This document shows positions 54,060 to 63,642 of a stretch of DNA of 64,000 nucleotides, one piece after another. The stretch is from positions 2,170,001 to 2,234,000 of the forward strand of contig NZ_LT670818.1 in assembly GCF_900129505.1 (NCBI RefSeq), given 5' to 3'. Within the stretch, counting starts at the first letter, position 1; the number at the start of each line of letters is the position of its first letter. The stretch is from Bradyrhizobium erythrophlei. Lineage in GTDB: Bacteria; Pseudomonadota; Alphaproteobacteria; Rhizobiales; Xanthobacteraceae. The notes under the pieces were generated by a model. The model was not told where the DNA came from. It did not search any database and saw only the letters and a list, made by a program, of their open reading frames with translations. Made by a program: the position numbers and the translations under genes.

Positions 54060-54914
54060 TCAGCCGCGCAGCAGCAGCGTGTTGCTGCGGTTCCGCCCGG
54101 TCTCGGTGTAGCCACGCGCAACCATGTCGGCGATGCAGTCGCTCTCCCATTCGTCGCGCGACAGATGTTCGATCACCACCGCGCCGGGCCACAGGCTCGG
54201 CGACGCCTGCTGGAAGAAACCGGTCAGGACGCGATCCTCAAAACCCTCGACATCGATCTTCAGCGCATCGACGCGGGTGACGCCGGCATCGCCGAGAATG
54301 CGCTCCAGCCGCAACGACGGCACCCGGATGGCGTGCCCCGCGGGTTTGCCCGACACGATGTGGCTGGCGCCGAGGTTTTCGCCGTCGGTTTCGATCATCA
54401 ACTCGCCGTCGGAGGGGCCGGCGGCGGCGGCCACCAGCTCGACCTGGGAGAAGCCCGAGGCGGCGCGGTTGAACGCCAGCCGTGCGTGGGTGACCGGATG
54501 CGGTTCGACCGCGATCACCTTTCCGGCCGCGCCGACCTGGTGCGCCAGCACCATGGCGTAGGTGCCGACATTGGCGCCGACATCGACGAACACCCCGCCT
54601 GCGGGCGTGTGCGCGCGCAGGAAATCCAGCTCTTCGAGATTATAGTCGGGATTGAACAGTGCGCCGCGCTCGGTGGCGCTGCTCTGGTGATAGAAGCGGA
54701 ACGACGCGCCCTGGTACTGCACGTCGACCGGCCCGGCGCGCAGCAGGTTGACCAGCCGCGACAGCATCGGACGGAACGCGCCGCGCTTGAGCTTCGAACG
54801 TTGCGCCAGCGAAATGATCGCGGATTGCGCGCGCGTCGGCGCAAAGGCGCCGAACGGCGGCGCCGACGGATCGTTGGCCGCGGCGATGCGGGGGGAAGGG
54901 CCTGATTGTGCCAA
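54060..54914 (-). CDS. FkbM family SAM-dependent methyltransferase
   Basis: A 284-aa protein. The SAM-binding motif I is VFVDVGANVGTYAMVLA (about 90-106), motif II is KVIAVEPHPVTHARLAFNR, and the FkbM signature DALKIDVEGFEDRVLTGF (about 217-234) is intact. FkbM enzymes methylate hydroxyls of sugars or polyketides. It is directly downstream (80 bp) of sdhB on the same strand, without a functional link to succinate oxidation. Its target is unknown, possibly surface polysaccharide. Confidence 0.88.
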   Translation of the reverse strand: MAQSGPSPRIAAANDPSAPPFGAFAPTRAQSAIISLAQRSKLKRGAFRPMLSRLVNLLRAGPVDVQYQGASFRFYHQSSATERGALFNPDYNLEELDFLRAHTPAGGVFVDVGANVGTYAMVLAHQVGAAGKVIAVEPHPVTHARLAFNRAASGFSQVELVAAAAGPSDGELMIETDGENLGASHIVSGKPAGHAIRVPSLRLERILGDAGVTRVDALKIDVEGFEDRVLTGFFQQASPSLWPGAVVIEHLSRDEWESDCIADMVARGYTETGRNRSNTLLLRG

Positions 54915-54994
54915 AATGGTCTCGCCGGAGAGGAGCGACTATGGCGTCTAGATAGCCGAGTTTGCGGCCGGCTCCAACGCCGCTCGCGCCAAGC

Positions 54995-55777
54995 TCAGAC
55001 CTGGCGCTCGACCATCTTCAGCTTGAGTTCGGCGATCGCCTCGGCCGGATTGAGGCCCTTCGGGCAGGCCTTGGCGCAGTTCAGGATGGTATGGCAGCGA
55101 TAGAGCCGGAACGGGTCCTCGAGATTGTCGAGCCGCTCGCCGGTGGCTTCGTCGCGGCTGTCCTTGACCCAGCGGTTCGCCTGCAGGAGGGCAGCAGGGC
55201 CGAGATAGCGGTCGCTGTTCCACCAGTAGCTGGGGCACGAGGTCGAGCAGCAGGCGCAGAGGATGCATTCGTAGAGGCCGTCGAGCTTGGCGCGGTCGTC
55301 GTGGCTCTGCCGCCATTCCTTCTGCGGCGTCGGCGAGGAGGTCTTCAGCCACGGCTCGATCGAGGCATATTGCGCGTAGAAATTGGTCAGATCCGGCACC
55401 AGATCCTTCACGACCGGCTGGTGCGGCAGCGGATTGATCTTCACCGCGCCCTCTTTCACGTCGTGCATCGACTTGGTGCAGGCCAGCGTGTTCTGGCCGT
55501 CGATATTCATGGCGCAGGAGCCGCAGACGCCCTCGCGGCAGGAGCGGCGGAAGGTCAGCGTGGGATCGACGTTGTTCTTGATCCAGATCAGCGCATCCAG
55601 CACCATCGGGCCGCAATCGTTGGTATCGACCAGATAGGTATCGACGCTCGGATTCTTGCCGTCGTCCGGATTCCAGCGATAGACCTTGAATTCGCGCGTC
55701 TCGGTCGCGCCTGCCGGTTTCGGCCAGGTCTTGCCGCCCGATATCCTCGAATTTTTCGGCAGTGCAAATTCAGCCAT
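54995..55777 (-). CDS. sdhB: Succinate dehydrogenase iron-sulfur subunit
   Basis: A 260-aa subunit passing electrons from FAD to ubiquinone through [2Fe-2S], [4Fe-4S] and [3Fe-4S] clusters. The cluster ligands are visible: [15 protein letters not shown]...C (about 75-95), [12 protein letters not shown] (about 165-176) and [17 protein letters not shown] (about 224-240). It lies 24 nt after sdhA. Typical size and complete. Confidence 0.98.
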   Translation of the reverse strand: MAEFALPKNSRISGGKTWPKPAGATETREFKVYRWNPDDGKNPSVDTYLVDTNDCGPMVLDALIWIKNNVDPTLTFRRSCREGVCGSCAMNIDGQNTLACTKSMHDVKEGAVKINPLPHQPVVKDLVPDLTNFYAQYASIEPWLKTSSPTPQKEWRQSHDDRAKLDGLYECILCACCSTSCPSYWWNSDRYLGPAALLQANRWVKDSRDEATGERLDNLEDPFRLYRCHTILNCAKACPKGLNPAEAIAELKLKMVERQV

Positions 55778-55801
55778 CGTGTCAAGCCTTCGCTGTCGTG
55801 A

Positions 55802-57640
55802 TCAATACACCCGCGCCTTCGGCGGGATGTACTGCACGTCATTGGTCATCGTGTAGTCGTGCACCGGACGATAATCGATCCTGGTGTCGCCGCCGGCGTC
55901 GATCCAGGCCAGCGTGTGCTTCATCCAGTTCTTGTCGTCACGGTTGGGGAAATCCTCGCGCGCATGCGCGCCGCGGCTCTCGCTGCGGTTCGCCGCCGAA
56001 TCCATCGTCACCACTGCCTGCACGATCAGATTGTCGAATTCGAGCGTCTCGACCAGATCGGAATTCCACACCAGCGAGCGGTCGGTCACCGCGATGTCGC
56101 TGATGCCGCTGTGCACCTTGTGAATCAGGTTGTGGCCTTCGTTGAGAATCTCGCCGGTGCGGAACACCGCGCAATTGCTCTGCATCACATGCTGCATGCT
56201 GTCGCGCAGCTTGGCCGTCGACGTGCCGCCGGAGGCATAGCGATAGTGATCCAGCCGCCCGAGCGCCTTGTCGGCCGAGCCCGCCGGCAGTTCCGGCTGC
56301 GTGGCGTTGGGCGCCAGCTTCTCGGCGCAACGCAAGGCCGCGGCACGGCCGAACACCACGAGATCGATCAGCGAATTGGAGCCGAGACGGTTGGCGCCAT
56401 GCACGGAGACGCAGGCCGCCTCGCCGAGCGCCATCAGGCCGGGCACGGTGGTGTTGTCGTCGCCATTCGTCTTGGTCAGGACTTCGCCGTGATAATTGGT
56501 GGGAATACCGCCCATATTGTAATGCACCGTCGGCACGATCGGGATCGGTTCGCGGGTGACATCGACATTGGCGAAGATCTTCGCCGATTCGGAAATGCCC
56601 GGCAGCCGTTCGGCCAGCACCTTGGGATCGAGATGATCGAGGTGCAGGTAGATGTGATCCTTCTTCTTGCCGACGCCGCGGCCCTCGCGGATTTCGATCG
56701 TCATCGCGCGCGAGACCACGTCGCGCGAGGCGAGATCCTTGGCGGAGGGCGCATAGCGCTCCATGAAGCGCTCGCCTTCGGAATTGACGAGATAGCCGCC
56801 TTCGCCGCGCGCGCCTTCGGTGACGAGGCAGCCGGCACCATAGATGCCGGTCGGATGGAACTGGACGAATTCCATGTCCTGCAGCGGCAGACCGGCCCGC
56901 AGCGCCATGGCGCCGCCGTCGCCGGTGCAGGTATGCGCCGAGGTGCAGGAGGCGTAGGCGCGGCCATAGCCGCCGGTCGCCAGGATGGTGGTCTGGGCGC
57001 GGAAACGATGCAGCGTGCCGTCGTCGAGCTTCAGCGCGATCACGCCGCGGCAGGTGCCCTGGTCGTCCATGATCAGGTCGATGGCGAAAAACTCGATGAA
57101 GAATTCCGCGGCGTGGCGCAGCGCCTGGCCGTACATGGTGTGCAGCATGGCGTGGCCGGTACGGTCGGCGGCGGCGCAGGTGCGCTGCGCCTGGCCCTTG
57201 CCGTAGTCCAGCGTCATGCCGCCGAACGGCCGCTGGTAGATCTTGCCGTCCTCGGTGCGCGAAAACGGCACGCCCCAATGTTCGAGCTCGTAGACGGCTT
57301 CGGGCGCATTGCGCACCATGTATTCGATCGCGTCCTGGTCGCCGAGCCAGTCCGACCCCTTGACGGTGTCGTACATGTGCCAGCGCCAATTGTCCTCGTG
57401 CATGTTGCCGAGCGCCGCCGAGATGCCGCCTTGGGCCGCTACCGTGTGCGAACGGGTCGGGAATACCTTGGTGATGCAGGCGGTGCGCAAGCCCGCTTCG
57501 CTGCAGCCGACCACCGCGCGCAGGCCCGCGCCGCCGGCGCCGACCACGACCACGTCGTAGGTGTGGTCTTCGATCGGATAGGCCTTTCCATTGCCGGCGG
57601 GACCGCCAATCGGGGCCTTGCCGTTGCCGTCAGCCGCCAT
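55802..57640 (-). CDS. sdhA: Succinate dehydrogenase flavoprotein subunit
   Basis: A 612-aa catalytic subunit of complex II that oxidises succinate to fumarate at a covalent FAD. It has [20 protein letters not shown] (about 30-49), the FAD-attachment His in [18 protein letters not shown] (about 62-79), the substrate-site region [18 protein letters not shown] and [21 protein letters not shown], and the C-terminal [18 protein letters not shown]. It overlaps no gene and starts 4 nt after sdhD. Confidence 0.98.
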   Translation of the reverse strand: MAADGNGKAPIGGPAGNGKAYPIEDHTYDVVVVGAGGAGLRAVVGCSEAGLRTACITKVFPTRSHTVAAQGGISAALGNMHEDNWRWHMYDTVKGSDWLGDQDAIEYMVRNAPEAVYELEHWGVPFSRTEDGKIYQRPFGGMTLDYGKGQAQRTCAAADRTGHAMLHTMYGQALRHAAEFFIEFFAIDLIMDDQGTCRGVIALKLDDGTLHRFRAQTTILATGGYGRAYASCTSAHTCTGDGGAMALRAGLPLQDMEFVQFHPTGIYGAGCLVTEGARGEGGYLVNSEGERFMERYAPSAKDLASRDVVSRAMTIEIREGRGVGKKKDHIYLHLDHLDPKVLAERLPGISESAKIFANVDVTREPIPIVPTVHYNMGGIPTNYHGEVLTKTNGDDNTTVPGLMALGEAACVSVHGANRLGSNSLIDLVVFGRAAALRCAEKLAPNATQPELPAGSADKALGRLDHYRYASGGTSTAKLRDSMQHVMQSNCAVFRTGEILNEGHNLIHKVHSGISDIAVTDRSLVWNSDLVETLEFDNLIVQAVVTMDSAANRSESRGAHAREDFPNRDDKNWMKHTLAWIDAGGDTRIDYRPVHDYTMTNDVQYIPPKARVY

Positions 57641-57643
57641 GGG

Positions 57644-58051
57644 CTACACTCCGGAGGACAGTTTGAGAATGGCGTAGATCGAGGCCAGCGCCACCGCAAC
57701 CGAGAAGAAATTATTGGCCATGATGGCGGCGAGCTTCACCATCTCGCCATGCACATAGTCCTCGATCACCACCTGCATGCCGATCTTCATGTGCCAGATG
57801 CTGGCGACGATGAACAACAACAGGATGATCGCGACCAATGGCGAACCCAGGATTTGCGCGGCGCCGGCCTGGTTGCGGCCGAGCAGCATCATGACCACCA
57901 CGATCACCGGCAGGATCAACAGCAGCATCGCCACCGCGGTGAGGCGCTGGCGCCAGAAGTCGGACGTGCCGGAATGCGAGGAGCCGAGGTTGCGGACGCG
58001 TCCGAGCGGCGTGCGCATCGATTTGACGCTGTGCGTATCGGGCGCGCTCAT
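57644..58051 (-). CDS. sdhD: Succinate dehydrogenase membrane anchor subunit D
   Basis: A 135-aa protein (ATG 58051) with three spans (about 40-60, 70-92, 105-130). [20 protein letters not shown] carries the haem-b and quinone-site His pattern of SdhD. It overlaps the sdhC stop by 4 nt (ATGA). It anchors SdhAB and binds ubiquinone together with SdhC. Confidence 0.95.
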   Translation of the reverse strand: MSAPDTHSVKSMRTPLGRVRNLGSSHSGTSDFWRQRLTAVAMLLLILPVIVVVMMLLGRNQAGAAQILGSPLVAIILLLFIVASIWHMKIGMQVVIEDYVHGEMVKLAAIMANNFFSVAVALASIYAILKLSSGV

Positions 58052-58446
58052 CGTCCGCCTCCGATCGCGTAGGCTGCGATCCATAACAGCACGGTGAGCG
58101 AGATGCCGCCGATCAATGCGCCCCAGGTCAGCGCCTCACGCTCGTTGGCCTTGAAGCCGTAGCCGAGATCCCAGAAGAAATGCCTGATGCCGCTGAGCAG
58201 ATGATGCATCAGCGCCCAGGTGTAGCCGAACACGATCAGCCGGCCGATGAAGCTCGAGGTAAAGGCCTGCACATTGGCATAGGCGGTGGGCCCGGAAGCC
58301 GCCGCGATCAGCCACCACGCCAGCAGCAGCGTGCCGAAATACAGCGCAATACCGGTGATGCGATGGATGATGGACATCGCCATCGTCAGGGTGACGCGAT
58401 AGGTCTGCAGATGTGGTGAAAGGGGTCGTTCGATCCTGGCGGTCAT
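58048..58446 (-). CDS. sdhC: Succinate dehydrogenase cytochrome b556 subunit
   Basis: A 132-aa protein (ATG 58446, first gene of the sdhCDAB operon). [11 protein letters not shown] at the N-terminus and the motif [14 protein letters not shown] (quinone site Ser/Arg region) are family hallmarks. [22 protein letters not shown] holds the haem-b ligand His. Three spans are evident. The operon reads leftwards, C-D-A-B, with overlapping or short junctions. The 250-bp upstream region faces the TSUP gene. Confidence 0.96.
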   Translation of the reverse strand: MTARIERPLSPHLQTYRVTLTMAMSIIHRITGIALYFGTLLLAWWLIAAASGPTAYANVQAFTSSFIGRLIVFGYTWALMHHLLSGIRHFFWDLGYGFKANEREALTWGALIGGISLTVLLWIAAYAIGGGR

Positions 58447-58695
58447 TGGCGACTTTGACGGTTGCGGGCCCACGCAGGGACCCCTTGAGGGATCGCGGTA
58501 GACGAAGCCTATTTACGAAGTCGAATCACTCAGTGCAACGACGAAATCGGCGGTTTGCGAACGGGTATTCATAGTTTCAGATGAGCCTTGCAATTGAGCG
58601 CATTGACAAGGTCGAGGGCTCCTGTTGGCTGGTATACCTGAAGCACGATTCATGAACGCGCGCAGTTTAGACGCGCCAACAGGGAGAAACCCCGC

Positions 58696-59550
58696 ATGGC
58701 AACCGCTGGGCTCAATGTCTCCGAACTTGTCGAACTGGCGCTGCTGCTGGTCGCGGTCGGCGCGCTCTCGGGTTTTCTCGCAGGCGTGTTCGGTATCGGC
58801 GGCGGCGCCATCCTGGTCCCGGTGTTCTACGAATGCTTCCGACTAGCAGGTGTGCCGCTGGAGGTGCGGATGCCGCTGTGCATCGGCACGTCGCTCGCCA
58901 TCATCATTCCGACCTCGATCCGCTCCTGGCGCGCCCACTACCTCAGGGGCGCGGTCGATACCGAGATCCTGAAAGCCTGGTGGCTGCCGGTGCTGATCGG
59001 CGTGATCGCTGGCAGCGTCACCGCACGCTACGCGCCGGAGCGGCTGTTCAAGATCGTTTTCGTCGCCGTGGCCTGGTCGGCCGCCGCCCGCCTGTTGCTG
59101 GCGCGCGCGACCTGGAAATTAGGCGACGATCTCCCCAAGGGTCCGCTGATGAAGGTCTACGGCTTCATCGTTGGAATCCTCTCCACGTTAATGGGCATAG
59201 GCGGCGGATTGTTTTCGAACCTGCTGATGACGTTCTACGGCCGGCCGATCCATCAGGCCGTGGCGACCTCGTCGGCGCTGGCGGTGCTGATCTCGATCCC
59301 CGGCGCGCTCGGTTATGTCTATGCCGGCTGGCCCGCGGCCGCGCGCTTTCCCGAAATCGCCGCGCTGCAACTGCCTTTCGCGCTCGGCTACGTCTCGCTG
59401 ATCGGTGCCGTATTTGTGATGCCGACCAGCCTTCTGACCGCGCCGCTCGGGGTCAGGGCCGCGCATGCGATGTCGAAACGCACGCTGGAAATGGCCTTCG
59501 GCACCTATCTGTTCATCGTCGGCAGCCGCTTTGTCATAAGCCTGCTTTAG
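58696..59550 (+). CDS. TSUP (TauE/SafE) family membrane transporter
   Basis: A 284-aa inner-membrane protein with about eight spans. The two TSUP half-repeats are GFLAGVFGIGGGAILVP (about 24-40) and GILSTLMGIGGGLFSN (about 163-178). Members export sulfite, sulfoacetate or other organic anions, often in sulfur metabolism; the substrate here is undetermined. It diverges from sdhC. Confidence 0.93.
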   Translation: MATAGLNVSELVELALLLVAVGALSGFLAGVFGIGGGAILVPVFYECFRLAGVPLEVRMPLCIGTSLAIIIPTSIRSWRAHYLRGAVDTEILKAWWLPVLIGVIAGSVTARYAPERLFKIVFVAVAWSAAARLLLARATWKLGDDLPKGPLMKVYGFIVGILSTLMGIGGGLFSNLLMTFYGRPIHQAVATSSALAVLISIPGALGYVYAGWPAAARFPEIAALQLPFALGYVSLIGAVFVMPTSLLTAPLGVRAAHAMSKRTLEMAFGTYLFIVGSRFVISLL

Positions 59551-59583
59551 CGGAGGCGCGGCATGAATTCCAAATATGACCCG

Positions 59584-59889
59584 TCAATCCTTCAGTCGCA
59601 CTTCGCTGTACCGCCATTTGCGTAGATCGCCTGCGCCCACGATCCGGTCGGACTCGACTAACGCGGCGAGGCGGGCGCCGACGATATCGGCATCGATCGG
59701 CGGCTTGAGTTGCTCGCACTGCTCCAGCGTCTTGAAGATAACCATCGCGGCCTTCTGCAACCGCGAGGTCATGACCGAAAAGATGATCCGATCGAGATCA
59801 GCTTCGGATATCGATGCCGGCAGGGAGATGTCTTTCCACCGAAGCCTGCTGCTGATGACGGGAGGCTCAACGAAAAGTCTCTTGTCCAT
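59584..59889 (-). CDS. Hypothetical protein, DUF3658-like end
   Basis: A 101-aa cytoplasmic protein: MDKRLFVEPPVISSRLRWKD at the N-terminus, a helical middle SEADLDRIIFSVMTSRLQKAAMVIFKTLE, and the end DLRKWRYSEVRLKD. The tail W.YSEVRL resembles DUF3658 proteins, but I cannot confirm it. The ATG has a modest GGATCC leader. It sits between TSUP and the acyl-CoA synthetase genes, on the latter's strand and 27 nt downstream of its stop. Function is unknown. Confidence 0.6.
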   Translation of the reverse strand: MDKRLFVEPPVISSRLRWKDISLPASISEADLDRIIFSVMTSRLQKAAMVIFKTLEQCEQLKPPIDADIVGARLAALVESDRIVGAGDLRKWRYSEVRLKD

Positions 59890-59916
59890 TGGATCCTCCG
59901 CTGAAAACGCGACGCC

Positions 59917-61437
59917 TCATTTCGCCTTGGCGTAAATATCCGAATAGGTATCCCGCAAGATATTCTTCTGCACCTTGCCCATGGTGTTGCGCGGCAATTC
60001 GGCGACCACGATCACCTTTTTCGGCATCTTGAATTTGGCAATTCGGCCGTCGAGCGCCTTGAGCACGGAAGCCTCATCGACCCTGGCGCCCTGGTCGCAG
60101 ACCAATACGGCGGTGACGCCCTCGCCGAAATCGGCGTGCGGCACGCCGATCACGGCGGATTCGATCACGCCCGGCATGGCATCGATCTCGCTTTCGATTT
60201 CCTTCGGGTAAACGTTGAAACCGCCGGAGATGACGAGATCCTTGCCGCGGCCGACAATGTGCACATAGCCCTTGGCGTCGATCTTGCCGAGGTCGCCGGT
60301 GATGAAGAAGCCGTCGTCGCGGAATTCGGCTTTGGTCTTCTCCGGCATCCGCCAGTAGCCCTTGAAGACGTTGGGGCCCTTGACCTCGATCATGCCGATC
60401 TCGTCCCGCGCCAACTCCTTGCCGGTTTCGGGATCGGTGACGCGCACCGACACACCGGGCAGGGGATGGCCGACCGCGCCGGGAACGCGTTCGCCATCAT
60501 AGGGATTCGAGGTGTTCATGTTGGTCTCGGTCATGCCGTAGCGCTCGAGCACGGCGTGGCCGGTGCGCGCGAACCATTCGCGATGGGTGTCGGCGAGCAG
60601 CGGTGCGGAGCCCGAAATGAACAGCCGCATGTGTTTGGTCGATTCCTTGTTCAGCGCCGGGCTTTGCAGCAGCCGCGTGTAGAAGGTCGGCACGCCCATC
60701 AGCACGGTGGCGCGCGCCATCAGCTTGATGATCGCCTCCGGGTCGAATTTCGGCAGGAAGATCATCGAGGCGCGCGCGAACAGGGTGACGTTGCTCGCCA
60801 CGAACAGGCCGTGGGTGTGGTAGATCGGCAGCGCGTGGATCAGTACGTCCTTGTCCGTGAAGCGCCAATAGTCGACCAGCGACAGCGAATTCGACGCGAG
60901 ATTATCGTGGCTGAGCATCGCGCCCTTGGAGCGGCCCGTGGTGCCCGACGTGTAGAGGATCGCGGCGAGATCGTCGTTGGCGCGCGCGACGGTTTCGAAT
61001 TCGGATTTGGCCTTGGCGGCGGCGTCGGTCAGCGACCCCTTGCCGTCGGCGCCGAGCGTCTCGACCTTGGCGCCGACTTTGGCGGCGATCTTGCCGATGC
61101 CGTCGGCCTTCGACGGATCGCACACCACCAGCGACGGTTCGGCGTCGGTGATGAAATATTCGAGTTCGTTGAGCGTATAGGCGGTGTTGAGCGGCAGATA
61201 CACCGCGCCCGCGCGTACCGTGGCGAGATACAGCACGAGACCCGGCAGCGACTTCTCGGTCTGGGCGGCAACGCGGTCGCCGGTCTTGACGCCGCTTCTG
61301 ACCAGCACATTGGCCATCTGCCCGGCGAGGGCGATCAGCTCGCCATAGCTGATGCGCCGGCCGTCGAGCATTTCGATCGCAAGCCGGGCTGGATCGTCGA
61401 GGCCGTCGAACAGGCGGGAGAACAGGTTGGCGTTCAT
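59917..61437 (-). CDS. Malonyl-CoA synthase-like acyl-CoA ligase
   Basis: A 506-aa ANL-superfamily enzyme. ATG 61437 gives MNANLFSRLFDGLDDPARLA; the ORF continues upstream without conservation. The AMP-binding motif is YTSGTTGRSKGAM (about 164-176), with GYWRMPEKTKAEFRDDGFFITGDLG and GRGKDLVISGGFNVYPKEIE, and catalytic Lys in PRNTMGKVQKNIL (about 490). It closely resembles rhizobial MatB malonyl-CoA synthases by memory, but no malonyl-CoA decarboxylase (matA) or carrier (matC) gene is present, so other short acids are possible. Confidence 0.85.
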   Translation of the reverse strand: MNANLFSRLFDGLDDPARLAIEMLDGRRISYGELIALAGQMANVLVRSGVKTGDRVAAQTEKSLPGLVLYLATVRAGAVYLPLNTAYTLNELEYFITDAEPSLVVCDPSKADGIGKIAAKVGAKVETLGADGKGSLTDAAAKAKSEFETVARANDDLAAILYTSGTTGRSKGAMLSHDNLASNSLSLVDYWRFTDKDVLIHALPIYHTHGLFVASNVTLFARASMIFLPKFDPEAIIKLMARATVLMGVPTFYTRLLQSPALNKESTKHMRLFISGSAPLLADTHREWFARTGHAVLERYGMTETNMNTSNPYDGERVPGAVGHPLPGVSVRVTDPETGKELARDEIGMIEVKGPNVFKGYWRMPEKTKAEFRDDGFFITGDLGKIDAKGYVHIVGRGKDLVISGGFNVYPKEIESEIDAMPGVIESAVIGVPHADFGEGVTAVLVCDQGARVDEASVLKALDGRIAKFKMPKKVIVVAELPRNTMGKVQKNILRDTYSDIYAKAK

Positions 61438-61557
61438 GATGGTTTTCTGGTCGCGTTCATGCATCATTGCGGGAAGGGCGGACGCGGTGGTTTGGCCGCG
61501 ACAATGTGACAGTTCAATAGCAAAAACGCCCTTCACAAAGCAACGGAGACAGTTTGC

Positions 61558-62319
61558 ATGTCAAATGACGGGAAACGCGTGGCCTGGGTGACCGGCGGCG
61601 GCAGCGGGATCGGCGAGGCCGGGGCGGAGGCGCTGGCCGCCGATGGCTGGACGGTGGTGGTTTCGGGGCGGCGGAAAGACGCGCTGGATACCGTCGTGGC
61701 CAAGATCGACAGGAGCGGCGGCAAGGCCGAGGCGATCCCGCTGGATGTCAGCGTCGCCGCCGACGTCGACAAGGCCGCCGGGCAGATCCTCGCCAAACAC
61801 GGCCGCATCGACCTGCTTGTCAACAGCGCCGGCATCAATGTACCGAAACGCAGCTGGGCCGACATGGAGCTGGAAGGCTGGAACCAGCTCGTCGATATCA
61901 ATCTCAATGGCGTGCTGTACTGCATGCGCGCGGTGCTGCCGGCGATGCGCCAGCAAAAGGACGGCTGCATCATCAACGTCGCGTCCTGGGCCGGCCGCCA
62001 TGTCTCGAAAATGCCGGGGCCCGCCTACACCACGACCAAGCACGCGGTGCTGGCGCTGACCCATTCCTTTAACATGGATGAATGCGTCAACGGCCTGCGC
62101 GCCTGCTGCCTGTCGCCCGGCGAAGTCGCAACCCCGATCCTGAAGCTGCGGCCGGTGGTGCCCTCGGAAGCGGAGCAGGCGCGGATGCTGCAGCCCGAAG
62201 ATTGCGGCCGCACCATCGCCTTCGTCGCCAGTCTGCCGCCGCGCGTCTGCGTCAACGAGATCCTGATCAGCCCGACCTGGAACCGCGGTTTCGTGCAGAC
62301 GCCGAACAATCGGGATTAG
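61558..62319 (+). CDS. SDR family oxidoreductase
   Basis: A 253-aa classical SDR divergent from the acyl-CoA ligase: TGGGSGIGEAGAEAL (about 11-25), NSAGI (about 86-90), Ser in INVASWAG and YTTTK (Tyr/Lys about 157-161). The C-terminus VCVNEILISPTWNRGFVQTPN departs from the usual glycine-rich end but is typical of serine/sorbitol-type SDRs. NADP(H) is suggested by SGRRKDAL. Substrate unknown; possibly in the same acyl-CoA or short-acid pathway as the neighbour. Confidence 0.87.
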   Translation: MSNDGKRVAWVTGGGSGIGEAGAEALAADGWTVVVSGRRKDALDTVVAKIDRSGGKAEAIPLDVSVAADVDKAAGQILAKHGRIDLLVNSAGINVPKRSWADMELEGWNQLVDINLNGVLYCMRAVLPAMRQQKDGCIINVASWAGRHVSKMPGPAYTTTKHAVLALTHSFNMDECVNGLRACCLSPGEVATPILKLRPVVPSEAEQARMLQPEDCGRTIAFVASLPPRVCVNEILISPTWNRGFVQTPNNRD

Positions 62320-62347
62320 AGTTCGTTGGGCGGATTGAGCAGCAAGC

Positions 62348-62551
62348 GTAGCCCGGATGAGCGAAGCGATATCCGGGTCCGGTTTCCAGGCGCGCACTGC
62401 ACCCGCATGTCGCTGCGCTCATGCGGGCTACACTCGCTCTCGCCCTCCTAAGGGCTGGGGCGCAGCAAGCGTAGCCCGGATGAGCGAAGCGATATCCGGG
62501 GCGGCTTGGAGGCGTACGTCGCCCGCACATCTTGGCGCTCATGCGGGCTAC
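62348..62551 (+). repeat. Two REP units left of the REP-associated transposase
   Basis: Unit 1 (62348-62431) and unit 2 (62471-62551), same orientation. Each starts GTAGCCCGGATGAGCGAAGC, has a stem CCCGGAT/ATCCGGG, then CCCGCATG/CATGCGGG and ends CGGGCTAC. A third unit lies at 63142-63221. Confidence 0.88.
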
Positions 62552-63090
62552 GGCGGCGGGCTCGGCTCTCCGAAATCTGTTGCGCTCTCGCCGATGTCGC
62601 CTGCCCAATCGTCCGGCAACCGGCCTTCCCGAACGTACCTGTGAAACGACGAATAGGGCCAGTCGCTCACCCGCCGCGCCAATCCATGTTTGACCGGATT
62701 GAAATGGATATAGTCGACATGCCGAGCGAAATCGCCATCATCGCGGATGGTGTGCTCCCAGAACCGTCGTTGCCAAAGCGCGAGATCGCCATTCGGCCAG
62801 CGCTTGAGATCGAGGCCCGCTCCGATTAATGCGTTGCTAAAATTCCCCTTGATCCGCCGCCAGCGGCCCGGGAAATCCTTGTCGTTCGCTGGCAAGGTCA
62901 GGATGGCGTGAAGATGGTCCGGGAGAACGACGATGGCGTCGATCGCGAAGTGGCTGGCGCGGCGAGCCGCGCAGAAGGCCGAACGCAGCGCGTCGATGTG
63001 GTCAACAAGAGCGGTCGAGCGCCGGTCAGCCAGTGTGGCGGTGAAGAACCATGTTCCGCCGGGGACGAAGTTGCGTCGATACCGGACCAT
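62548..63090 (-). CDS. REP-associated tyrosine transposase (RAYT, TnpA_REP)
   Basis: A 180-aa single-domain Y1 HUH nuclease. The HUH motif is LPDHLHA (His59, His61) and the catalytic tyrosine is in YIHFNPVKHGL (Tyr127), preceded by FWEHTIRDDGDFARHVDYI. The start GGTWFFTATL is typical. It is bordered on both sides by REP units in one orientation; RAYTs of the same kind cleave such REP hairpins. All catalytic residues are present, so it should be active. It is single copy here with its own REPs, i.e. a REPtron. Confidence 0.93.
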   Translation of the reverse strand: MVRYRRNFVPGGTWFFTATLADRRSTALVDHIDALRSAFCAARRASHFAIDAIVVLPDHLHAILTLPANDKDFPGRWRRIKGNFSNALIGAGLDLKRWPNGDLALWQRRFWEHTIRDDGDFARHVDYIHFNPVKHGLARRVSDWPYSSFHRYVREGRLPDDWAGDIGESATDFGEPSPPP

Positions 63091-63141
63091 TGGGGATCAT
63101 CCATGCCACGGCAATAGACATGCACGCTATCCGATAATGTC

Positions 63142-63221
63142 GCCGGATCAACCAAGCGATATCCGGGGCCGGCCTGTGAGCCTGATGCATCCCCGCATGT
63201 CGCTGCGCTCATGCGGGCTAC
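63142..63221 (+). repeat. Third REP unit, right of the REP-associated transposase
   Basis: GCCGGAT...AAGCGATATCCGGG with a damaged first arm, then CCCGCATGTCGCTGCGCTCA and CGGGCTAC, matching units at 62348 and 62471. Confidence 0.85.
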
Positions 63222-63257
63222 ACTCGCTCCACCCATCCTACGGGCTAGGTGAAGTAC

Positions 63258-63536
63258 TCACAACCACAAAAGGAATAGCTGCAGTCCTGCAAGCGCCAAA
63301 GCGATCGAAATCCACAGCCGCAGCTGACGGCGGCGGCGACGGGTTCGCTCCGAATCGACGCTAGAGAATTGGGCCACTACGGACAAGATCGAGCGATACC
63401 AGAACCCCGCAGAGTTACCATGATCTTCGACCCAATCGTGTATGAATCTAGTGTTATGGTACGCTGCGACAAGGACCACTCCAAAAAACAGCAGAGTGTT
63501 GATAAGGCCTGCGACGTTGATGAGCTTTTCCAACAC
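63258..63536 (-). CDS. Small two-TM membrane protein
   Basis: A 92-aa protein with a GTG start at 63536. Two hydrophobic segments (about 8-26 and 73-92) flank a polar central part with an Arg-rich patch (ERTRRRRRQLR, about 62-72), which would sit in the cytoplasm. It ends in a membrane span without a tail. No family recognised; the ribosome binding site is weak. Confidence 0.45.
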   Translation of the reverse strand: MLEKLINVAGLINTLLFFGVVLVAAYHNTRFIHDWVEDHGNSAGFWYRSILSVVAQFSSVDSERTRRRRRQLRLWISIALALAGLQLFLLWL

Positions 63537-63642
63537 CTAGCATCCCGCCCTAGGAATTACCGTGACAGTGCACTCAATACCACGCGCCGCGCCGGCCCGT
63601 CAGCTTCATCGAGGCTGGGGACCTTCCGCGTGCATTCAGCGG

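Noticed and set aside
55859..58072. A 737-codon plus-strand ORF across sdhA and sdhD
   Set aside because: It is antisense to sdhA/sdhD, whose motifs are complete on the minus strand; no domain is recognisable in the long ORF.
62300..63250. A CRISPR array
   Set aside because: The repeats are about 80 bp, palindromic, only three copies with a gene between them, and there are no cas genes; they are REP units.
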